Below, piece by piece: positions 57,789-64,000 of a stretch of DNA of 64,000 bases (the first letter of the stretch is position 1; the number at the start of each line of letters is the position of its first letter). The stretch is from Phlyctochytrium arcticum (lineage: Eukaryota; Chytridiomycota; Chytridiomycetes; Chytridiales; Chytridiaceae): the NCBI GenBank assembly GCA_025602905.1, contig JAHLKI010000001.1, forward strand, positions 2,232,001-2,296,000, given 5' to 3'. A program made the position numbers and the translations under genes. Under the pieces are notes generated by a model that was given only the letters and a program-made list of their open reading frames with translations, was not told the DNA's origin and searched no databases.

Positions 57789-58771
57789 ATGCTTTCATTA
57801 CACTCTCATTCGGGTGAATTCTGCCTTCACGCCAGCGACACTCTCGAGGAATGCGTGCAACGTGCCATTGCTCTCAAGTTTCGGGTATTTGGATTGTCTG
57901 AGCATGTTCCCAGAAGTCGGGTGCAGGATCTCTATCCCGAGGAAGTATGTCACGACCACCGACAAGATGGTGGACAACTAACGAAACCGAAATAGGAGCA
58001 CCTCACTCCTGCTGACCTCAACAAAACTTTTACAAACTATGTAGTTGTCGCAAGAGCTTTGCAGAGCAAGTACAAGGATCAAATCCGGTTACTAGTAGGG
58101 GCCGAAACAGAGTACATCCATGAGACATCATTACAAGACCTAGTATCTTTACGGAAGGAAACCCCTCTTGACTATGTTGTGGGCTCAGTTCATCATGTTC
58201 AAGGGCATCCTATTGATTTCGATCTTTCTCGATTGGAGACTGCTGAAAATCACCTCGGGGGCACCGAAGCTTTGTTTCTCGCGTATTTTGATGCTCAATA
58301 CGAGATGTTACGACACATCAAGCCTGAAGTAGTGGGACACTTTGACTTGATTCGGATGTTCCGACCGTCTCATCCTTTGAGCAATGAAACTTGGAGTAAA
58401 ATCAAGCGGAATGTGCGCGAGATTAAAGCCTCTGGGGGGTTGGTAGAGATCAATTCGAGGGCATGGAAAAAAGGTCTGCCCAGTGCTTATCCGTTGCGTG
58501 ATATTTTGGAGGTAGGCCATCGTCATAAGTTCGCCATATGGTAAATATGCTCAACTTCATCTTATTATAGTACATGATCGAAGAGGAAGTCAACTTCACC
58601 CTCTCTGATGACAGTCATGGACCAAAAGATGTGGGCATGCATTATGACAAGCTCGTTGCGTACTTGAAAGAAATGAACATCAACCGCGTGTGGTTCATTA
58701 CCGAGTCTGGAGCGGTTGAAGCCATGGATATCGATTTGGACCGCCCCTTGTGTCTTGATTGGCGGTCGTGA
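57789..58771 (+). CDS. HIS2: histidinol-phosphatase, PHP family
   Basis: Removes phosphate from L-histidinol phosphate, the penultimate part of histidine synthesis; cytosolic metal enzyme of the PHP fold. Exons 57789 to ~57944, ~57994-58511 and ~58572-58771. The metal-binding start is MLSLHSHSGEFCLHASDTLE, followed by RVFGLSEHVPRSR. Further ligand motifs: LLVGAETEYIHE, VVGSVHHVQGHPIDFD, EVVGHFDLIRMF, LVEINSRAWKKG, and FTLSDDSHGPKDVG. The order matches fungal His2. About 290 residues, normal length. Confidence 0.92.
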
Positions 58772-58886
58772 CGGAAAGTAAATATGGAGAATAAATATAG
58801 AATAATAGTAGATGAGGTAGCCCTCATTGTCGGGTATATACAACGGAGGCATAGGGGTCCAATGGGGTAGGGCTTTCAAACTACTG

Positions 58887-60233
58887 CTACTTTCGTTTTT
58901 GTAATCGCATACGCGCTTCGCCCGCGGCAATGGTGAGGTTCGCATCTTGCTCATGGAGACGTAAATCCACGGTCAGTTTCTCCATGTTCCTTTTGAGTTC
59001 CTTGATTGCATTTGGATCATCTGCGTAAGGCTCAAACGCAGAACTGAAGAGTTTTTGGCTCTCCACTAATTGCAGAGTGGTCAGGTTGTCGAGCTCAGTC
59101 ATCGCCTCTTTGACAGTCCGCTGAGACTCCGGGAAGAGCATTGGCCCCAGTTGTGAAATGGCAATAGCCAGTACGACGAAAAATTGGTGCAGCATCACTA
59201 TATGCTCGTGTGGAGTTCTCCATGGAATCAGTGTTCTCATGACGGTGTGCATTCCGGAATCTGCCGAGCTAAACAGAATGCGCGCCTCGAAAGCACACAT
59301 CACCAGTAGGCCGGCAAATCTCCAGTAGCGACCAAAACTCAATACGCCCAGGATACTAAGGATACATAGAACAACGGTACTAATGACATAGAATACGCCA
59401 AACTCAGGTATGGCCTTCATAAGATAGTCCCGTTCCTTCACACAACGGATGCAGTCGTGAACCACCTCGCCAAACTTATCTAGAATGCATATTTACGTCA
59501 CCCGTTCTAAAGTATGCCGAGTTCCTCATGCTACATACCATACATCTGCCGCCTCATTGGTTCTTTGAGGGTCTCATACGCTTGCCGCACATGCACATAG
59601 CGATATTCATGCAAGGCCCGCTCTTCCTCAGGCATCTAGAAGGCTTGAGTAAGTCTCGAGTAGCAAAAAAATGTCCTTTTTCGGCACTGTCATACTGCTG
59701 GAAGTTTGTCCTAAACCCAAGAATGAGTCTCGCTGTACATATATAGTCGCAAATATGCCTACCGGGTGTAACTCCAACGTTAGCTGTCGAAAGCTTGTCT
59801 TGAGGTCCTTGGCATCACATTGGCGTGACACTCCTAAGATATCATAATATGTTGAAGGCAACCCTCTCTCCACCTATTTGAATAATTTAGCTTGAATGCT
59901 GCGTAGTGTATCGAAGTTGGTGCTACCTCCACAAAAGTATATGCCAGATAGCATAGTACCACCAACGAGTATATGACCCGGAAGTGGAAACGTGCTTCGG
60001 AGGGCTTGACTGCCCTCTTTCCCCAAAAATATTTGTAGTATTGCTTTTGTAGAAAGTTCGTAACAAGATTCTGCACAAGTTTGCTTAGACCCAGGCGACG
60101 ACCAGGAAACCAACGAAACCCAGGACCGTACCGGCACAAAAGACCAAAATATCATCTACGAAATCAGATATCAGTTAAGTAGCAGGACGGAAGTCTGACA
60201 CCAGCTTACCTGCTGGGCGAAACCCCAATCCAT
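58887..60233 (-). CDS. membrane-anchored J-domain (DnaJ) protein
   Basis: Hsp70 co-chaperone in an endomembrane. Start MDWGFAQQMIFWSFVP at 60233; a 61-nt intron joins it to NLVTNFLQKQYYKYFWGKRA, which is the only join I found that keeps the frame. A first membrane span follows (VIYSLVVLCYLAYTFVE). The J domain reads LPSTYYDILGVSRQCDAKDL, SFRQLTLELHPDKLPA (HPD motif built across an intron), then VRQAYETLKEPMRRQMYD. Three further spans lie in the last exon (FYVISTVVLCILSILGVLSF, YWRFAGLLVMCAFEARILF, MLHQFFVVLAIAISQLGPML), then a charged coiled coil (IKELKRNMEKLTVDLRLHEQ). J domain near the N-terminus with several spans recalls ER J-proteins; no exact orthologue is claimed. Confidence 0.78.
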
Positions 60234-60429
60234 TTTGAAGTTAATGTCGAAGGGATTGGGAGATCAGGATTCAGGTTTGACCTGGGACTCTCGGAGTTTG
60301 GCCAACTCCGAGCGCGACTTGGGCTGGTTGGCTGCACCCAAATTTGCTCAGCAAGATATCATTCAAACAGTAGTTGGTGTGCAGCATATGTACAATATAG
60401 AAAGTAACTTGTAAAGGAATAATCTAAAT

Positions 60430-61717
60430 TCAGTAATCCTCGTCCTCATCATGAGCGTCCTCCCACTCGTTTTCATACATATCACTAACAAACTCTTCTC
60501 CATCATAAGCGGCCATCGGCTAAGTATAACCTGTCAGTTTTTGCCGTTTCAAAAGGTCCGAAACTACTAGTCACTTACAGAGTCGGGCAAGCTTTTGGGA
60601 AGGGGGGCGAGCTGCATACGTAAATCTTGCGCAGTTGGAAGTTGCTCTTCATCGGATCTCAAATCTTCTCTGGCTGAGGGTGTATTTGACCTGTGAGGCA
60701 ACGGCTCAATGACATTCAAGGGTGGGGTTTCTGGTCGGTTTAATTCGGGTGTGTGGGGTGGAACCGCAACTTCCTGAGCTGCGCTAAGTGGTGGGGGAGC
60801 GGGAGATGGTGCTGGCTCCGGAGCGATAAAGAGAGTCTCGGTGTTGGCTGCTGATGCGTAGTCGCCATCCATTGAGGCCGAATGTTGGTTAGGAGAATCA
60901 AGCGCTCCGTCCAATTTACGCTGTATGGGACTAGGCAAGGGTTCCGAAGGATTAATGGCGTGTTGTTTGCAGAGTTGATGGATTCGGAAAAAATACGCAT
61001 GCCAAAAACGCTCGTCCTTCATTCTGGATTCCTTGTTAAAACTTAATCTGAGGTATATTTCATGTTCTTACTTCTTGGGGACCAACTGGAAGCGCATATC
61101 CATTAATGAAGAATCTGCGTCGAGTAGGAGCAATGCTGTCGGGTACGAATCACTCAGATTGAAGGTAAAGTCTTCCGTCTCAGGAACTTCATTCAAAAAG
61201 TTGTATGTGTCCTGTACACACTCAAGATTAGTTACAGCAATGATAAATATGGAGGGGAAGGTACCTCTGAGATGTTTAGTATCTTTGCCCGAAGGCTGTC
61301 ACTATTTTCATACCCCTCCCAAGGAAGTTTTCCCCGAGATGAAGTCGACTGCTCTTGGTTTCGTTCATACTCTATCTCGTCACCCAACGCTTCGTCCAAA
61401 TTGATGGCATCAAAATTTGTTGTTACAGTGGAGAGTTGGATAGGCAGAACTTTTGCGATGGCTTCTCGTATATTGGAGGAGCTCCCTCTCTCCGCCGAAA
61501 TGGAAGATTCTGCACGCTCCGAAAAATCGCCACCGTCTTGTTCCTTCTTCTCTTGAAGATACGTTATTCGCTCCTCCTCAAGTGAAGCCGCGGCATCGGT
61601 TATCGCGGACTTGATCTTCAGGGCATAAGTGGAGGCCAAGTTAGCGAATCCTATAACGTCGTTAAGAGCCTTTCCTTGAGCATTATTCTTGTGAGGTCGC
61701 TTACCATTCGAGAACAT
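60430..61717 (-). CDS. BSD-domain protein, SYAP1-like
   Basis: Start MFSNGKRPHKNNAQGKALND at 61717. The N-terminal helix (VIGFANLASTYALKIKSAI) and coiled region lead to the BSD domain beginning LPWEGYENSDSLRAKILNIS. It continues over the next exons with TYNFLNEVPETEDFTFNLSD, SYPTALLLLDADSSLMDMRF, LVPKMKDERFWHAYFFRIH, which contains the conserved FW pair (RFWHAYFFR) that defines BSD. The tail is Pro/Ser-rich and acidic at the very end (EWEDAHDEDEDY), stop at 60430. Position of BSD after a helical N-terminus is the layout of synapse-associated protein 1, which in animals helps AKT activation by mTORC2; the fungal role is unknown. Divergent from the coiled-coil gene at 61812. Confidence 0.82.
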
Positions 61718-61811
61718 CGTGTTGAAATGAGGGAAGGCGCTGTGACGCGAAACACGCGTGCTCTGGATTCCACTCCAAAAATATTATTTTGACAGGGATC
61801 TCTGGTCGAAG

Positions 61812-62393
61812 ATGGCAAGTGTGCAAAAGCCGAGGGACGCAGCGGCTCTGTCTCAACCACAGCAGCGGAATAGTCCAAGAAAGCCAAGTTCCTCACAAGC
61901 ATTAGCACCACTTGCGTCGCCTCCAACACTAGGAGCGTTGGTGCCCACCACTGCCGATCGGCGAGGAACTTTGCAGCAAGCGCCTACCAAGTGGGGGCAA
62001 ACCATTGCTGCTCTCACAGAGAGGACTCGTGCAGCAAGAGAATCCTTGGAAAAGATGACCCACATGACGGCGCAACTTCGGGAGCAGTGCAGCCTGCAGG
62101 AAGCCGAGTGTGCGGCGTCAGAAACCGAAAAGACGAAAGCGAAAGAGGAGCTGGACAACATGATCAAGCGCGTAGAAGAGCTTGTCAAAGAGAAGACCAA
62201 AGTTGAGCATCGCTTAGAAGAGCTGAAAGGGGAGAATGATAGATTGGAGGGGTTTCTGGCGGTGAGACCAGCAGTTTACATTCCTCTCTATTTACGCTAT
62301 CGCTAATGCAAGATAACACAGGAAAGTGAAGCATTGGCAAGCAACGCAGATTCTGCGCCAAAAGCAAGGCCTAATGCGGTACCCAAAACATAA
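61812..62393 (+). CDS. small coiled-coil protein, unknown
   Basis: Exons 61812-62261 and 62322-62393 join in phase 0 to 173 residues (MASVQKPRDAAALSQPQQRN). Residues 1-70 are Pro/Ser-rich and disordered. Residues 75-150 form one heptad-rich coiled coil (LTERTRAARESLEKMTHMTA, TEKTKAKEELDNMIKRVEEL, KVEHRLEELKGENDRLEGFL). The tail is Ala/Pro-rich. No family is recognised. Start-to-start distance to the divergent BSD gene is only 94 bp. Confidence 0.65.
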
Positions 62394-62798
62394 ATGGACA
62401 CATCTGCAGCCTATATACCCTTTCAAACTATCTCGCGGCTCTGCTTCCTACCAGGGTGTCCCTGCTGCTTGAATGCAACCGGCGTGGAATGCAAATACAA
62501 TGATAATTGCAGGAATAGGATGTACCCACATCAAGCCGGTAACGCGAGCTGCTCATCTGTGGAAGGCAACGATATGCCCAACTCGAATTCGTATCGTTCG
62601 TCCTCTCTCCACCATGTCCGACGCGACGTGATGGTCAATGTGGGTTTTGTTACGCAGAACGCCGCATTGCGTTCGCGTATGGCGTACGTACTTTTCAGTT
62701 GACCACGACGATGTGAGATAGCATGTTCCGCGTTGGAGTGGAAGGCTGTGCTTCATATAGACGTTGATCCTTCATGTATGATGCTTGTTCTGTAATTT
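62394..62798. other. intergenic between convergent genes
   Basis: 405 bp; a 102-codon plus frame beginning inside it shows no domain and looks accidental. Confidence 0.45.
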
Positions 62799-64000
62799 TC
62801 ACGAGTCGCTATCCTCATCGTCCACTAAAAACCCTCCTCCTCCTATGGTGACAGACTCTTCGTCGTCACTCAACATAAACCCTCCGCCACTCGGTTGCTG
62901 ATCTATCATTGACTTTGCGGAAGGGGCAGCCAGCTCTTCCACGCCAGAAGAACTACTATCACTATCATCATCGTCATCTTCATCATCCGAGAAGAATCGG
63001 CGCGGTTGTAAAGGAGCGGTCGGTTGGCTATCTACATCCATGCCGCTGTACGTGTTTTCGTCGTCCGATGATTCTGGTGGCGCTGCCGCGGCAAGACCTA
63101 TCAACTTTACAAACTGTGGCTCCGGTTCCTGATCAGCGCCATGGGGAAGGTACTCTCGCATGACTCTATCCTTCGTGATAAGTCCCATAGTGAGCTTGCG
63201 CCACCGGCCGTGTATTCGTTTTTGACGTTTACGAAGCGCCTTTTCTCTAGCGATTTGGGTGTACTCTTCATAAGCCTAAAGATGATTCATTAGAAAGGAG
63301 ATTGCGGAATGAATTGACAAGTTACTGACAGCAAGTAGCACATCCTGAAAATGCGTCTCGACAAGAACCCCAAGGATAACCGGCTTGGAATGGCCACCTT
63401 GAAAGTCAAATCCGGTCTATTTATTTCAATTTTTAAAAGCGCCGAGGATATGACATGGTAACCAAGACATACCACTACGCTCACATATTCAATTCCTAAT
63501 GTTTTCGCAACCTTTGCCATTCCTTGATCTGAAAGATGTTTTAATGAATTTGTTCTTGGTCACTTTGCTTCGGTCCTCTTACATGGTAAATGCACTGCAC
63601 CCGCTGGTATCATGTTAGGGTGAAATACTTCAAAGTTTCCAAAATCGTTCCGGGGTATTTTGCCCTAGTCTCGATTAACAAAGCTTTTGAATGATATGCA
63701 ATGTCCACAACTCACATCAATGATGGGATCTGCAACGTAAACCTCCGTTTGCCACTCCCCAAATACCGCTGAAAGGGAGGAATCCCCGGCATCGCCATAA
63801 TCCTCACGTCCTCTTGTTTCGTCCATTTTCTCTGCCTCTATCTGTCGTTTTCGATTGATGGTCGCAACGCGGGCTTTTACGTGCTTGACTGGCTCCTCTC
63901 CGGGACAAACTCTTCTCCCCTTCTTCAGCCACGTTTCCGGAGTATGCAACTGAAAGAGACAAGAGTTCTAGAAAGGAAAGAAAGCAAGAGCATATATATG
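62799..64000 (-). CDS. RAD4: XPC/RAD4 nucleotide-excision-repair protein, C-terminal part (5' end outside window)
   Basis: Damage-recognition factor of global nucleotide-excision repair. The gene enters from the right edge, so the N-terminal and most of the transglutaminase-like region are missing. Visible from 63949 on: TPETWLKKGRRVCPGEEPVK (BHD1 start), then VYVADPIID. The next exon holds PRNDFGNFEVFHPNMIPAGA, BHD2/BHD3 with the conserved NxxGNxE...P.MxPxGxVH pattern, then MAKVAKTLGIEYVSVV, the FDFQGGHSKPVILGVLVET segment (BHD3 damage-contacting region), then AAYEEYTQIAREKALRKRQK, HGRWRKL and LITKDRVMREYL. The C-terminal tail is acidic (FFSDDEDDDDDSDSSSS). Stop at 62799. Four introns are visible. 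Confidence 0.9.

Noticed and set aside
62394..62702. 102-codon plus frame after the coiled-coil gene
   Set aside because: Starts just past the stop of that gene, has no domain and no neighbouring exon to join.

Overview
The window is nuclear DNA from an intron-dense fungus, most likely a zoosporic (chytrid-type) lineage. Genes are compact, lie on both strands and are split by many GT-AG introns, mostly about 45-70 nt. The gene set includes cilium/flagellum proteins (IFT46, a CDK20/CCRK-like kinase) that flagellated fungi keep and Dikarya lack, plus an MMACHC/CblC-like cobalamin protein and a Polycomb-type RING protein that are unusual for fungi. The organism call is an inference from gene content; no marker RNA gene is present.

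Layout. 1-728 holds the 3' end of an unidentified gene. 728-9843: a short-chain dehydrogenase (-), a six-exon unknown gene (+), a very long membrane protein with a mucin-like stalk and C-terminal leucine-rich repeats (-), and an unknown gene (-). 9844-10879 is intergenic with a repeated 16-mer. 10880-18026: HMG-box factor (+), AP-2 mu adaptin (-), CblC/MMACHC homologue (+), proteasome assembly chaperone 1 (+) and RAD57/XRCC3 (-). 19099-31430: unknown Ser/Arg-rich protein (-), MIOS/Sea4 (+), a tail-anchored unknown protein (+), a mitochondrial PPR protein (-) and a CUE-IFT46 fusion (+).

31851-42348 is the accessory part: a homeodomain gene (-), about 2.3 kb of gene-poor repeat-bearing DNA upstream of it, then a Helitron with recognisable termini (35933-40889). 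A 337-bp solo LTR with a 5-bp target duplication sits inside its Rep/helicase gene. An unresolved candidate gene follows. 42607-64000 is gene-dense again: VPS16 (+), CDK20 (-), a TRA2-like SR splicing factor (-), a 66-codon CaaX protein (+), a four-CBS protein (-), Argonaute (-), a PCGF-type Polycomb RING protein (+), histidinol phosphatase (+), a membrane J-domain protein (-), a SYAP1-like BSD protein (-), a coiled-coil protein (+) and the 3' part of XPC/RAD4 (-).

Most genes are housekeeping: vesicle traffic (AP-2, VPS16), TORC1 nutrient signalling (MIOS), DNA repair (XRCC3, XPC), proteasome assembly, splicing and histidine synthesis. Several neighbours are divergent pairs with short shared promoters (SDR/unknown at 2 kb, 19992/MIOS at 20 kb, BSD protein/coiled-coil protein at 61.7 kb). 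Exon joins below were made by eye from splice signals and reading phase; junctions given with coordinates were checked for phase, the others are approximate. No tRNA, rRNA or CRISPR array was recognised.
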